Shown: positions 8,416-18,454 of the stretch, one piece after another
Layout of the letters: each line of letters opens with the position of its first letter
Position numbering within the stretch: position 1 is the first letter of the stretch
NCBI RefSeq assembly: GCF_003202235.1
Contig: NZ_MASU01000001.1
Coordinates: forward strand, 1-64,000
Length of the DNA: 64,000 nucleotides
Source of the DNA: Prauserella flavalba
GTDB lineage: Bacteria; Actinomycetota; Actinomycetes; Mycobacteriales; Pseudonocardiaceae
Direction: 5' to 3'
Program-made: the position numbers and the translations under genes
Notes under the pieces: model-generated
Databases searched by the model: none
The model's input: the letters and a program-made list of their open reading frames with translations, nothing else
Told to the model about the DNA's origin: nothing

Positions 8416-9303
8416 TCAGAGGGGGACGGCGAAGAGGGCCGCCGACGTGGCGAGGGCGGTCAGCACCAGCACACAGGCCAACGGCAACGCGGGCGGGAAG
8501 CCGAAGCGGTCCGGTTCACGCAGACGGCGGATGCGCGCCTGCACCGGGGTGTCCGCCACGGCGAGCGCTCCCGCCGGGGTACCGGCCGTTCCGTTGGCGT
8601 GGAAGCGTTCCAGCGCGCTCGCCAGCGGCTCCCTGCCGTGCTGGCGGGCCGCCTTGTCGTCGGCACACATCTCCACGAGCAGCTCGATCGTCGCGCACAC
8701 CCGCGTGAGCAGCGCGCTGCCCGGCAGCAGCCTGCGCAGCGCCTGGAACGGCGCCACCACGAGATGGTGCCGCTCGCGCGCGTGCGCCCGTTCGTGGGCG
8801 AGCACGGCGTCCAGCTCCGCGTCGGTCAGCAGCCGCCGCGCACCCGCGCTGACCACGATCCGGGGAGTGCGGCCGGGCAGGCAGTAGGCGACGGCGATGG
8901 GGTGGTCCACCACGAGCGCACCGGTGTCCTGCCGCGCGACGAGCTGCAGCAACAGCCGGTGTCGCGCCCGCGCGCGGGCCGTGCTGCGCAGGCACAGCAG
9001 CTGGTTGACGATCAGCCAGCCCGCGAGCGCGAGACCGGCCACGACGGCCACCGAATGCCACAGGTCCAGCTCGTGGATCACCGGGGGCAGGTCGAACAGC
9101 GCGGGCACCAGACCCCGCTGGTAGGGCGCGAGCCCGAAGCCGAGCAGCGCGCCGATCGTGGACACCACCAGCGTCAGGACTGTGATCTGCCAGAGGATCA
9201 GCGCCGCCCTGGGGTGGGCGTGCGTCCAGCGGCTTCGCAGCAGCCAGAGCGCCACGAGCACGGCCGCCGTGCCCGCCGCGAGCTGGTGCCCCACGAGGAT
9301 CAC
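8416..9303 (-). CDS. M56-family (BlaR1-like) membrane zinc peptidase
   Basis: A 295-aa protein with several hydrophobic helices at the N-terminus and a zinc-protease motif HERAH (HExxH) in LDAVLAHERAHARERHH, followed by a C-terminal TM helix. It lacks the extracellular penicillin-sensor domain of full BlaR1. Such short M56 proteins pair with BlaI-type repressors and are thought to cleave them on an unknown signal. The start is GTG 9303, overlapping the BlaI stop as GTGA, so the two form a coupled pair. Confidence 0.88.
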   Translation of the reverse strand: MILVGHQLAAGTAAVLVALWLLRSRWTHAHPRAALILWQITVLTLVVSTIGALLGFGLAPYQRGLVPALFDLPPVIHELDLWHSVAVVAGLALAGWLIVNQLLCLRSTARARARHRLLLQLVARQDTGALVVDHPIAVAYCLPGRTPRIVVSAGARRLLTDAELDAVLAHERAHARERHHLVVAPFQALRRLLPGSALLTRVCATIELLVEMCADDKAARQHGREPLASALERFHANGTAGTPAGALAVADTPVQARIRRLREPDRFGFPPALPLACVLVLTALATSAALFAVPL

Positions 9304-9656
9304 GTCTTCTCTTCCCGTTCGAGCGCCTGCCGTAGCGCGTCGGCCTCGTCGCTGGTCACCGACTGCGCGAAGCGCACCAGCGCCGAGCCACGGTCACCGG
9401 TCAGCTCCAGCGCCTCCAGCATCAGCTCGGCGACGTACTCCTCGCGCGTCGCCGCGGGCGCGTACAGCCAGGCGCGGCCTGCCCGTTCGCGGCGCACGAC
9501 GTTCTTCGCCGCAAGCCGCGTCAACACGGTCATCACGGTCGTGTAGGCGAGACCACGGTCGGCGAGCGCCGCGTGCACCGCACGCACACTGGCCGGCTCG
9601 GGTCGCGCCCAGAGCACATCCATCACCGCGCGCTCCAGTTCTCCGAGCCTCGCCAC
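9300..9656 (-). CDS. BlaI/MecI/CopY-family transcriptional repressor
   Basis: A 118-aa winged-helix repressor. The start RLGELERAVMDVLWARP and TTVMTVLTRLAAKNVV (recognition helix region) are typical of BlaI/CopY. The family binds operators as a dimer and is inactivated by proteolysis. GTG 9656 is preferred because GAAGGGG lies at good spacing and the family begins with this sequence; GTG 9662 is the alternative. The downstream M56 peptidase overlaps it by 4 bases. Confidence 0.88.
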   Translation of the reverse strand: MARLGELERAVMDVLWARPEPASVRAVHAALADRGLAYTTVMTVLTRLAAKNVVRRERAGRAWLYAPAATREEYVAELMLEALELTGDRGSALVRFAQSVTSDEADALRQALEREEKT

Positions 9657-9688
9657 GTCCACCCCTTCTGCAATCCGCCTGCGGAAAT

Positions 9689-11287
9689 TCAACCACGAAC
9701 CGTCGTGGTGGTGACCCCTGTTGTGACCGCCAGCAACAGCTGAAGGTGGCACGACAGCCGCTCGCGGGGATCGCCGAGGTCGATGCCGCTCACGGCACTC
9801 GCCCTGCGTAGCCGGTGCCGCACGGTGTTGGGGTGGACGTGCAGCGCGGCGGCCACCGAGCGCACGTCGCCCATCGCGTCGAGCCAGGCGAGCAACGTCG
9901 GCACCAGCTCGGAGCCGTGCTCGGCGTCGTGGGCGAGCAGCGCGGCGACCGCGGGATCGTGCAGGCCGGGGTTGGCCTCCAGTAGCGCGAGCGTCTCGCC
10001 GAGCAGCACCTCGGCCCGCAGGTCGGCGATGCTGGCGACCGACCGGGCCGCGCCCATCGCGTCGAGCACGCGGTCGGCCTCGGCTCTCGACGCACCGGCG
10101 TCGCGCAGCGCGGCGACCGCCGAGCCGATGCCCGCCTGCACGCGCACGCCGGTGCGGCGGGTGAGCACCTCGGCCACGTCGGTGACCTCGGTGACGAGCC
10201 CGGTGAGCTGCCGCGCGTCCGGCAGCACCGCGTACACGCGCGCGCCGTCGGCCCCGACCAGCGCGCCCTTGCGGTACGACGCCATGTGCACCGAGACCAT
10301 CGTGAGCATCTCGGCCAGGTGCAGCTCGCGCACCGGCTCGTCGGCCGTGGGCTCGCGGGCCGTGAACGCCACGACCACGGCGGGCGTCGCCGGGTCGAGC
10401 CCGAGCTGGCCGGCCACCAGGTCCGGGCTGGTGTGCCCGGTGAGCAGGCCGGCCACCAGCTCCTCGCGCGAGCGGCCGTGCTCGCTGCGCTGCCGCAGGA
10501 GATGCACGGCGGCGAGCCGGGCGCCGCCGAGCAGCGCGCTCTCGGCCCGCTCGGCGAAGGGCTCCCTGCCCTCCTGCACCCACACCGTGCCGAGATGGTG
10601 GGTACCAGCCCGGATGCCGACGGCGAGCCTGCGGCGGATGCCGAGCTCGGGGTGCGGCTCGATGCGCACCACTTCCTCGCCCGCGCGCAGCCGTGCGAAG
10701 ACGCCCCACTCGCGCAGCAGCGCGAGGTAGCTCTCGGGGCCCTGCCAGCCGAGGATCGAGAGCCTGCGCAGCTCGTCGACCTCGTCATCCGACCTGGAGT
10801 AGGCGAGCACCCGGTTGCCCGCGTCCTCGATGCTGACGCTGCCGCCGGTGAGCAGTGCAAGCGTTTGCGCCAGGGAGAAGAGGTCGCCTGGCCCATCGCT
10901 GAAGCCCTCGGCGAGCGTGGCGCTGTCGAGCACCTGCCGCACCACGGTCTCCAGCTGGTCCCAGCGCACCGGCGCCGCGACGCTGAGCAGGGCGACGCCC
11001 GACTCGGCCGCGATGGCGGCCAGCTCGGCGGTCGCCTCCTTCACCGCGACCGCGGCCGCGCCCTGGCGCGCCGCCGCCCGCACCGGCCTTGCGGCCTCGC
11101 GCCCGCGCACGCCGATGATCAGCACCAGCTCACCCGAGTAGCTCCCGGGCTCGTCGTCGGGGTCGAGGATCGCCACGCCGCGCACCAGCGGATCGGCGTG
11201 CTCCGTACGCAGCTCCACCAGCGGGAGGCCGATCGCCACCAGCAGCCGGCGCAGCCCCAAGCCGTTGTTCGATCGGCCAACGCTCAT
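9689..11287 (-). CDS. PucR-family regulator, probably of proline catabolism
   Basis: A 532-aa protein with an N-terminal PucR sensor region, a GGDEF-like/CdaR middle part and the C-terminal helix-turn-helix GDVRSVAAALHVHPNTVRHR. It is divergent from pruA with only 60 bases between them, the arrangement seen for PucR-type activators of proline-utilisation genes in actinobacteria. Ligand and target are inferred from position. A TAACGT -10 element ends 6 bases before its ATG, suggesting a leaderless transcript. Confidence 0.85.
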   Translation of the reverse strand: MSVGRSNNGLGLRRLLVAIGLPLVELRTEHADPLVRGVAILDPDDEPGSYSGELVLIIGVRGREAARPVRAAARQGAAAVAVKEATAELAAIAAESGVALLSVAAPVRWDQLETVVRQVLDSATLAEGFSDGPGDLFSLAQTLALLTGGSVSIEDAGNRVLAYSRSDDEVDELRRLSILGWQGPESYLALLREWGVFARLRAGEEVVRIEPHPELGIRRRLAVGIRAGTHHLGTVWVQEGREPFAERAESALLGGARLAAVHLLRQRSEHGRSREELVAGLLTGHTSPDLVAGQLGLDPATPAVVVAFTAREPTADEPVRELHLAEMLTMVSVHMASYRKGALVGADGARVYAVLPDARQLTGLVTEVTDVAEVLTRRTGVRVQAGIGSAVAALRDAGASRAEADRVLDAMGAARSVASIADLRAEVLLGETLALLEANPGLHDPAVAALLAHDAEHGSELVPTLLAWLDAMGDVRSVAAALHVHPNTVRHRLRRASAVSGIDLGDPRERLSCHLQLLLAVTTGVTTTTVRG

Positions 11288-11293
11288 GGTTCA

Positions 11294-11299
11294 ACGTTA
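11294..11299 (-). promoter_or_regulatory. -10 element TAACGT of the PucR regulator gene
   Basis: On the minus strand TAACGT is followed by TGAACC and then the ATG at 11287, so transcription would start at the initiation codon. The divergent pruA start is only 50 bases away, so one bound regulator could affect both genes. Confidence 0.45.
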
Positions 11300-11347
11300 G
11301 CCGGACGCACAGCCCGCGAAGGTGGCCGCGGTCCCACACTTCCAGAC

Positions 11348-12973
<1,626 letters not shown>

Positions 12974-12983
12974 GAGGTCCGCC

Positions 12984-13907
12984 ATGCTGCGCTCGGCCAT
13001 CATCGCCGCGTCCCGCTCGCGGAAGTGCCGCTCGCTCGTCGAGAACCTGCCGCTAGCCAGGCCGATCGTCGACCGGTTCGTGGCGGGCGAGCGGGTCACC
13101 GACGCGCTGGCCGCCACGCGGGAGCTGACCCGCGACCGGCTGGTGACGCTCGACCACCTCGGTGAGGACACACAGGAGCGGGTGCAGGCCGACGCGGCCG
13201 TCGAGGCGTACCGGAGCCTGCTCGGGACCCTCGCCGACGAGGGGCTCGCCGCGAAGGCGGAGGTGTCGGTGAAGCTGTCGGCTCTCGGCCGGACCCTCCC
13301 CCGTGACGGTGACAAGATCGCCCTCGAAGGGGCGCGCGCGATCTGCGAGGCCGCGGCGAGCGCGGGCACCACGGTGACCGTGGACATGGAGGACCACACG
13401 ACGGTCGACGCGACGCTGTCGATCGTGCGCGAGCTGCGGGTGGACTTCCCGTGGGTGGGCGCCGTGCTGCAGGCGTACCTGCGGCGCACCGAGGGCGACT
13501 GCGCGGACCTGGCCGGGCCGGGCTCGCGGGTGCGGCTGTGCAAGGGCGCCTACGACGAGCCGGCCTCGGTCGCCTACCGCGACAGGGCCGATGTGGACGC
13601 CTCGTACGTGCGGTGCCTCAAGATCCTCATGCACGGCGACGGCTACCCGATGGTCGCCACGCACGACCCCCGGCTGATCGCGATCGCGCAGGACGTAGCG
13701 CTGCGGGCGGGCCGGGGCCGCGAGGGGTACGAGCACCAGATGCTGTTCGGCATCCGGGCGGACGAACAGCAACGACTCGCCGCGCGTGGGCTGCGCATGA
13801 GGGTCTACGTGCCCTACGGCGGCGAGTGGTACCCGTACTTCGTGCGGCGCCTCGGCGAACGGCCCGCCAACCTGGCCTTCTTCGCCAGGGCGCTGGTGGG
13901 CCGCTAG
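12984..13907 (+). CDS. pruB: Proline dehydrogenase (FAD)
   Basis: A 307-aa monofunctional PRODH with a beta/alpha-barrel. Signatures: EVSVKLSALG, VDMEDHTTVD, VRLCKGAYDEP, HQMLFGIR and YVPYGGEWYPYFVRRLGERP, the last being the substrate/FAD-binding end. It oxidises proline to pyrroline-5-carboxylate and passes electrons to the respiratory chain. An AGGAGG ribosome site (CTAGGAGGTCC) precedes the ATG, and it is the second gene after pruA, so both proline-to-glutamate steps are encoded together. Confidence 0.95.
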   Translation: MLRSAIIAASRSRKCRSLVENLPLARPIVDRFVAGERVTDALAATRELTRDRLVTLDHLGEDTQERVQADAAVEAYRSLLGTLADEGLAAKAEVSVKLSALGRTLPRDGDKIALEGARAICEAAASAGTTVTVDMEDHTTVDATLSIVRELRVDFPWVGAVLQAYLRRTEGDCADLAGPGSRVRLCKGAYDEPASVAYRDRADVDASYVRCLKILMHGDGYPMVATHDPRLIAIAQDVALRAGRGREGYEHQMLFGIRADEQQRLAARGLRMRVYVPYGGEWYPYFVRRLGERPANLAFFARALVGR

Positions 13908-14152
13908 GCGGTCACGGCGTCGCGAGCCTTGGAGCCGAGTTCGCTCGACTCCCGGGCGCAGTGGGCGCAGCAGAAGAAGTGCCCATCGACGTCGACGCCG
14001 TGCCCGGCCACCTTGCAGCCGCAGTGTTCACACACGGGCGCGAGCTTGTGGATGGCGCACTCGAACGAGTCGAACGTGTGCCTGCCGCCGCCCTTGGTGT
14101 GGATCTCGAAGGACAGGTCGTACTCGTTCCCACAGACTTCGCAAGTAGCCAT
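13904..14152 (-). CDS. Cys/His-rich zinc-ribbon protein (prokaryotic metallothionein-like)
   Basis: An 82-aa protein starting MATCEVCGNEYDLSFEI. Metal-binding clusters are CEVC, CEHCGC and FFCCAHC, with His residues between them and an ECAIHKLAPVC segment. Proteins of this pattern are annotated in actinobacteria as prokaryotic metallothionein or zinc-ribbon proteins; the metal and role are unknown. ATG 14152 was chosen over 14170 because the family begins with this sequence. The stop overlaps the pruB stop tail-to-tail (CTAG). Confidence 0.75.
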   Translation of the reverse strand: MATCEVCGNEYDLSFEIHTKGGGRHTFDSFECAIHKLAPVCEHCGCKVAGHGVDVDGHFFCCAHCARESSELGSKARDAVTA

Positions 14153-14186
14153 ACGTACGCATTCCCGCATGGGTCGGTGGCAAACC

Positions 14187-16202
14187 TCAGCGCGAGAGCG
14201 CCGAAGGCCACCACACCTTCCTGCCGATGTCCACGGTCAGTGCGGGCACCAGCAGGGACCGCACGATCAGGGTGTCGAGCAGCACGCCGAACGCCACGAT
14301 GAACGCGATCTGCGCGAGGAACAGGATCGGCAGCACCGCGAGCGCCGCGAACGTCGCCGCGAGCACGACGCCTGCCGACGTGATCACCCCTCCGGTGACG
14401 GTGAGCCCGTGGCGCGTGCCCTCGCGCGTCCCCCTCGTCCGCGCCTCCTCGCGGACCCTGGTCATCAGGAAGATGTTGTAGTCGATGCCCAGTGCCACCA
14501 GGAACACGAAGCCGAACAGCGGCACGGCCGGGTCGGCGCCGGGGAAGCCGAGCACGTGGTTGAACACCAGCGCCGACACCCCCATCGTCGCCGCGAACGA
14601 CAGCACGACGGTGGCCACGAGCAGCAGCGGCGCGAGCAGCGAACGCAGCAGCAGGGCCAGCACGGCGAAGACCACCACGAGCACGATCGGGATGATCACC
14701 ATGCGGTCGCGTTTGGACGTCTCCTGCGTGTCGAGCTGCACGGCGGTGCGCCCGCCCACCTTCGCGTCGGCACCCTCCAAGGCGTGCACCGAGTCGCGCA
14801 GGTCCTGCACGATGCCCACCGCGCGCTCGGAGTCGGCGGGCGCGTCGAGCACGGCCTCGATGAGCACGAGCCCGTCGCGGGTGCCCGCGGCCTCGGCACT
14901 GGAGACGCCGTCGACGCGCGTCGCCTCCAGCACCGCGTCGGTCCGCTGCGCGTCGGCGATCACGATCGCGGGCGAGCCGACGCCGCCGGGGAAGTGCCGC
15001 GACAGCACCTCCTGCCCCGCGACCGAGTCGACGTCGGTGAGGAAGACGTCGGTCTGCGAGGTGCCGTCGGCCTTGAGCTGGGGTACGAACGCCGCGCCCG
15101 CGAGCAGCACCAGCGCGGTGACCACCCAGACCGCCCTCGGCCTGCGGTCGACGAAGCCGGCGATCCGGCCCCAGACGCCCTTCGCCTCGGGGTGCGGGGA
15201 GCCGTGCATCGGGCGGAACGGCCAGAACGCGGCGCGGCCGAAGATGGCGAGCACCGCGGGCAGGAAGGTGACCGAGGCCAGCAGCGAGGCGCCGATGCCG
15301 ATCGCGGCGACCGGGCCGAGGCCCCGGTTGGAGTTGAGGTCGCTGAACAGCAGGCACAGCACGCCGAGGATCACGGTGCCCGCCGACGCGGCGATGGGTT
15401 CGATGGTGCCGCGCAAGGCTTTGCGGATCGCGGCGTACCGGTCCTCGGTGTCCCGGAGTTCCTCGCGGAACCGGGAGACGAGCAGCAACGCGTAGTCGGT
15501 CGCGGCGCCGAAGACGAGGATGAACAGGATGCCCTGGCTCTGGCCGTTGAGCGCGAGCGCTCCCGAGTCGGCGAGCAGATAGACGGTGAGGCTCGCGAGG
15601 CCGAGCGCGAAGATCCCCGAGAGCAGGACGAGGAACGGCAGCAGCGGGCTGCGGTAGACGATGATCAGGATCAGGGCCACGACGGAGCCCGCGACCAGCA
15701 GGAGCATGCCGTCGATGCCGCCGAACGCCTCGGAGAGGTCGGCGATCTGCCCCGCGGGTCCGGCCGCGTAGACGTCGAGCCCCTCGGGCCGGTCGCGATC
15801 GAGCAGCCCGCGCAGCTGTTCGACGGCCTCGTTCGGCTCGCCGGTCATGGGCACCACGAGCTGCAGCGCCTGGCCGTCACGCGACGGGATCACCGGCGAC
15901 AGCGGCTGCTGCACGCCCTCGATCGAGGCGGCCTCGCCCGCGCGTTCCTCCAGATAAGCGCGGTCGGCCGGGGTGACGCCGCCCTCGCGCTCGGCGACGA
16001 CGATCGCAGGCACGGCCTCGTTCTGCGTGAACCGCTCCTGTAGCCGCTGGACCTCCGTGGCCTCGGCGGATGCCGGCAGGAACGCCGAGTTGTCGTTCTC
16101 GGAGACGTCACTCAGCTTGCCCGCGAACGGGCCGCCGAACCCGCCGATCGCCAGCCAGCCGATCATGATCAGTGCGGGAACGAGCCATCGGAGCCTGCGC
16201 AC
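14187..16202 (-). CDS. MMPL/RND-family membrane transporter
   Basis: A 671-aa MmpL-type transporter starting at GTG 16202 (RRLRWLVPALIMIGWLAIGG). It has two repeats of one TM helix, a large external loop and five TM helices. SENDNSAFLPASAEAT, GAATDYALLLVSRFREEL and VALGIDYNIFLMTRVREEA (the DY pairs carry the proton relay) are diagnostic. Members export lipids, glycolipids or drugs using the proton gradient. A MarR gene is divergent, with a short palindrome between, so MarR control is likely. Confidence 0.92.
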   Translation of the reverse strand: MRRLRWLVPALIMIGWLAIGGFGGPFAGKLSDVSENDNSAFLPASAEATEVQRLQERFTQNEAVPAIVVAEREGGVTPADRAYLEERAGEAASIEGVQQPLSPVIPSRDGQALQLVVPMTGEPNEAVEQLRGLLDRDRPEGLDVYAAGPAGQIADLSEAFGGIDGMLLLVAGSVVALILIIVYRSPLLPFLVLLSGIFALGLASLTVYLLADSGALALNGQSQGILFILVFGAATDYALLLVSRFREELRDTEDRYAAIRKALRGTIEPIAASAGTVILGVLCLLFSDLNSNRGLGPVAAIGIGASLLASVTFLPAVLAIFGRAAFWPFRPMHGSPHPEAKGVWGRIAGFVDRRPRAVWVVTALVLLAGAAFVPQLKADGTSQTDVFLTDVDSVAGQEVLSRHFPGGVGSPAIVIADAQRTDAVLEATRVDGVSSAEAAGTRDGLVLIEAVLDAPADSERAVGIVQDLRDSVHALEGADAKVGGRTAVQLDTQETSKRDRMVIIPIVLVVVFAVLALLLRSLLAPLLLVATVVLSFAATMGVSALVFNHVLGFPGADPAVPLFGFVFLVALGIDYNIFLMTRVREEARTRGTREGTRHGLTVTGGVITSAGVVLAATFAALAVLPILFLAQIAFIVAFGVLLDTLIVRSLLVPALTVDIGRKVWWPSALSR

Positions 16203-16217
16203 GGTTCTCCCAGTTAG

Positions 16218-16230
16218 TTCGATCGTCGAA
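16218..16230. promoter_or_regulatory. Palindrome between MMPL and MarR genes, candidate MarR operator
   Basis: TTCGA-TCG-TCGAA, followed by a further ATTCGAT, sits in the 94-base divergent spacer. MarR proteins usually bind such short inverted repeats and repress both flanking genes. Confidence 0.45.
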
Positions 16231-16296
16231 TGATTCGATGACCGAAATACTAAGCTGGGTACGTTGGAGCGGCAAACCGGGAGGAGTGAGACAAAC

Positions 16297-16797
16297 GTGA
16301 CAGCGGCTCACAGCCCGGGCGACGACGTCCTCGTGCGGCTGCTGCGGCAGCTGACCGTGGAGAACGGCGAGTTCGTCGAGATCCTGCGCCAGGCGCATCG
16401 CATGCACCGGACGGATCTCAACGCACTCGCCGTGATCATGGAAGCCACCAGGTCGGGAGGGCCGCCGAGCCCGAGGGAGCTCGCCGAGGCGCTGCACCTG
16501 TCGGCCTCGGCGACGACGGCGCTGATCGACCGGCTGGAATCGGCGGGCCACGTGCACCGCACCCGCAGCGCGACCGACCGAAGGCGCGTCGAGCTGCGGG
16601 TGGAGGAGACGGCGCTGGAGCTCGCGCGGAGCCTCTTCACCCCGCTCGGCGAGGAGCTCTCCCGCACGTGGACCGAGTTCGGCCCGGAGGAGCGGCGCAT
16701 CATCGAGCGCTTCCTGACCGTCAGCATCGACGCCACGGTCCGCACGAAGAAGGCGGTGCTCCCCCCGGGCCGGCCCAGGTCAGGCGGACCGCAGTGA
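16297..16797 (+). CDS. MarR-family transcriptional regulator
   Basis: A 166-aa winged-helix protein: PRELAEALHLSASATTALID is the recognition region and SAGHVHRTRSATDRRRVELR the wing with the DRR motif of MarR. It probably represses the divergent MMPL exporter and is released by its substrate. GTG 16297 is preferred over TTG 16264 because GGGAGGAG lies before it. The stop codon TGA lies inside the GCAGTGAAGG repeat (16791-16843), so the repeat sets the C-terminus. Confidence 0.9.
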   Translation: MTAAHSPGDDVLVRLLRQLTVENGEFVEILRQAHRMHRTDLNALAVIMEATRSGGPPSPRELAEALHLSASATTALIDRLESAGHVHRTRSATDRRRVELRVEETALELARSLFTPLGEELSRTWTEFGPEERRIIERFLTVSIDATVRTKKAVLPPGRPRSGGPQ

Positions 16798-16843
16798 AGG
16801 CCACCTTCACTGCGGTCAACGCAGTGAAGGTGGCCTTCACTGC
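16791..16843. repeat. GCAGTGAAGG palindrome family copy 3 (double hairpin)
   Basis: Two 23-base arms (16791-16813 and 16821-16843) are perfect reverse complements with a 7-base spacer, and each arm is itself a near palindrome. It lies between the convergent MarR and VOC genes, 11 bases from the VOC stop, and contains the MarR stop codon. A bidirectional terminator role is plausible. Confidence 0.85.
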
Positions 16844-16854
16844 ATGCGTCGTGG

Positions 16855-17268
16855 TCACTGGGGCGGCTTGGGCTGCGTGAGCCGCCAGTGGTTGCCGCTC
16901 GGGTCGCGGAACGCGGCGTCGATGCCGTAGAAGCGCTCCTCGGGCTCCTCGATGAACTCGACGCCCTTGGCCTTCAGCTCGGCGTAGGTCGCGCGACAGT
17001 CGTCGGTGCGGAAGGCACCGGGGCCGAGCGCGCCCGTCGCCAGCAGCGTGCGGATCTGCCGCGCCGCCGCGTCGTCGATCATCGGCGCCTCCGGCTCCAC
17101 CAGCATGATCGGCAGCTCCGGCTGCTCGGGCGCCGACACGATCAGGTACCGGAACCCGTCGATCGTCTCGTCCATCGTGGGTTTGAGGCCGAGCTTGCCG
17201 ACGTAGAACTCGTACGCCTCCTGCTGGTCGCGAACCCTGACGCAGACCAATGCCATTCCTGTGATCAT
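16855..17268 (-). CDS. VOC (glyoxalase/bleomycin-resistance) family protein
   Basis: A 137-aa vicinal-oxygen-chelate protein with two beta-alpha-beta-beta-beta units: LVCVRVRDQQEAYEFYVGKL and AFRDPSGNHWRLTQP, the latter being the typical metal-site end. Substrate is not predictable. Many actinobacterial VOC genes sit beside an AraC gene as here (62 bases away), so it may be part of that small regulon. Confidence 0.85.
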   Translation of the reverse strand: MITGMALVCVRVRDQQEAYEFYVGKLGLKPTMDETIDGFRYLIVSAPEQPELPIMLVEPEAPMIDDAAARQIRTLLATGALGPGAFRTDDCRATYAELKAKGVEFIEEPEERFYGIDAAFRDPSGNHWRLTQPKPPQ

Positions 17269-17330
17269 CGAGAACCACCTCCGGCAACGACGCTAACGAG
17301 CGCGCGGCGCGTGGTGCTTCTCGAAAACGC

Positions 17331-17732
17331 TCATTCGCGCGGGCGGGTCCAGATCCGCAGGTAGCAGGCGGGAATCGGCACCGGCGGCAACGTGGCGGCC
17401 CTGCGCCGGTACGCCGTCGGGCTCTCGCCGACGAACCGGCGGAACTGGGTGCTGAACGAGCCGAGGCTGGTGAAGCCGACCGCCAGGCACACCTCGGTGA
17501 CCGACAGCTCGCCCGCACGCAACAGCGCCTTCGCGCGTTCCAACCTGCGCGTCATCAAGTACCGGTACGGCGTTTCCCCGAACGCCTGCTTGAACGTGCG
17601 CCGGAAATGCGCCTGCGAGACGCAGGCCGAACGGGCCAGCGCCGCGATGTCCAGCTCCTCGGCGTAGTCCCGGTCGATCAGGTCGCGCACCCGCAACAGC
17701 TCGCGCGCGAGCTCGGCCCCCGGCGCGCTCAC
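17331..17732 (-). CDS. Short AraC-family regulator
   Basis: A 133-aa protein consisting only of the double helix-turn-helix domain: ALARSACVSQAHFRRTFKQ and the second motif EVCLAVGFTSLGSFSTQFRR. No ligand domain is present, as in MarA/SoxS-sized members. The GTG start at 17732 overlaps the TetR stop as GTGA. It may regulate the adjacent VOC gene; this is inferred from position. Confidence 0.85.
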   Translation of the reverse strand: MSAPGAELARELLRVRDLIDRDYAEELDIAALARSACVSQAHFRRTFKQAFGETPYRYLMTRRLERAKALLRAGELSVTEVCLAVGFTSLGSFSTQFRRFVGESPTAYRRRAATLPPVPIPACYLRIWTRPRE

Positions 17733-18391
17733 CACAGCTCCTCGTGCCGGGCTCGCAGCCCGCGGATCAACAGCTCGAGGCCGTAGTCGAACGTCGACAT
17801 CGGCGAGCGGTGCCCCTTGCCGGCCGCCGCGGCGGCCAGGTGCGGGAACCGGTCGGCGTCGGTGATCGCGCGGCCCAGCGCGGAGTCGTCGGCGCCCTCC
17901 TGTTCGCGGGAGGCCTCCGACTGCCACTCCAGCGCCATGCCACCGACGTAGCCACCAAGGACGAAGAAGATCTGCTGCGCCTCGTCCGCGGGGAACCCCA
18001 CGGCTACCAGCTCGCCGAGCGCGGTGTCGACGTGCTGCAGCCGGTCGAGCGTCGGCCGGTTGCCCGCCACCACCTGTGGCGCGTCACGCACCGAGGTCAT
18101 CACCAGGAACATCGCCCTCGCGCGCTCCTCCAGCCAGTCCCACCACGGCTGGCCATCGGCGGGCCGGTTCGCCATGCCGGTCCAGCCCTTGCGCAGCAGG
18201 TACTCGGCGACACTGTCGAGCAGCTCGCGCTTGCTCGCGATGTACCAGTAGAGCGTCGGCGCCGAGACACCCAGCTCGGTGGCGATGCGGCGCAGTGACA
18301 CCGCCGCGAGCCCGCGTTCGCCCATCAGGTCGACCGCCTTGCTGACGATCGCCTCCCTCGTCACCGACTTTCCGCTGGTCTCCGTCGCCAC
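17729..18391 (-). CDS. TetR/AcrR-family repressor
   Basis: A 220-aa repressor with N-terminal HTH (LRRIATELGVSAPTLYWYIASKREL) and a TetR-type C-terminal ligand domain. GTG start at 18391. It is divergent from a DrrAB-like exporter and the 63-base spacer has two CTAAC/GTTAG inverted repeats, the classic layout of a drug-responsive repressor controlling its own gene and the pump. The AraC gene downstream overlaps it by 4 bases. Confidence 0.92.
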   Translation of the reverse strand: MATETSGKSVTREAIVSKAVDLMGERGLAAVSLRRIATELGVSAPTLYWYIASKRELLDSVAEYLLRKGWTGMANRPADGQPWWDWLEERARAMFLVMTSVRDAPQVVAGNRPTLDRLQHVDTALGELVAVGFPADEAQQIFFVLGGYVGGMALEWQSEASREQEGADDSALGRAITDADRFPHLAAAAAGKGHRSPMSTFDYGLELLIRGLRARHEELW

Positions 18392-18400
18392 CTTGACAGA

Positions 18401-18442
18401 CTAACAGTGTTAGAGAGACCCTGACCTCTAACACCGTTAGAG
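18401..18442. promoter_or_regulatory. Two TetR-type operators between the repressor and ABC exporter
   Basis: Site 1 is CTAACA-G-TGTTAG (18401-18413). Site 2 is CTCTAAC-ACC-GTTAGAG (18426-18442). Both are perfect palindromes of the CTAAC...GTTAG type bound by many actinobacterial TetR proteins, with centres 27 bases apart. They fill the divergent spacer, so bound repressor could silence both directions. Confidence 0.75.
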
Positions 18443-18454
18443 AGGGGTCGGAAC

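Noticed and set aside
10286-11347. N-terminal extension of pruA by about 350 residues
   Set aside because: This part is antisense to the PucR gene; family length and the ATG at 11348 fit pruA.
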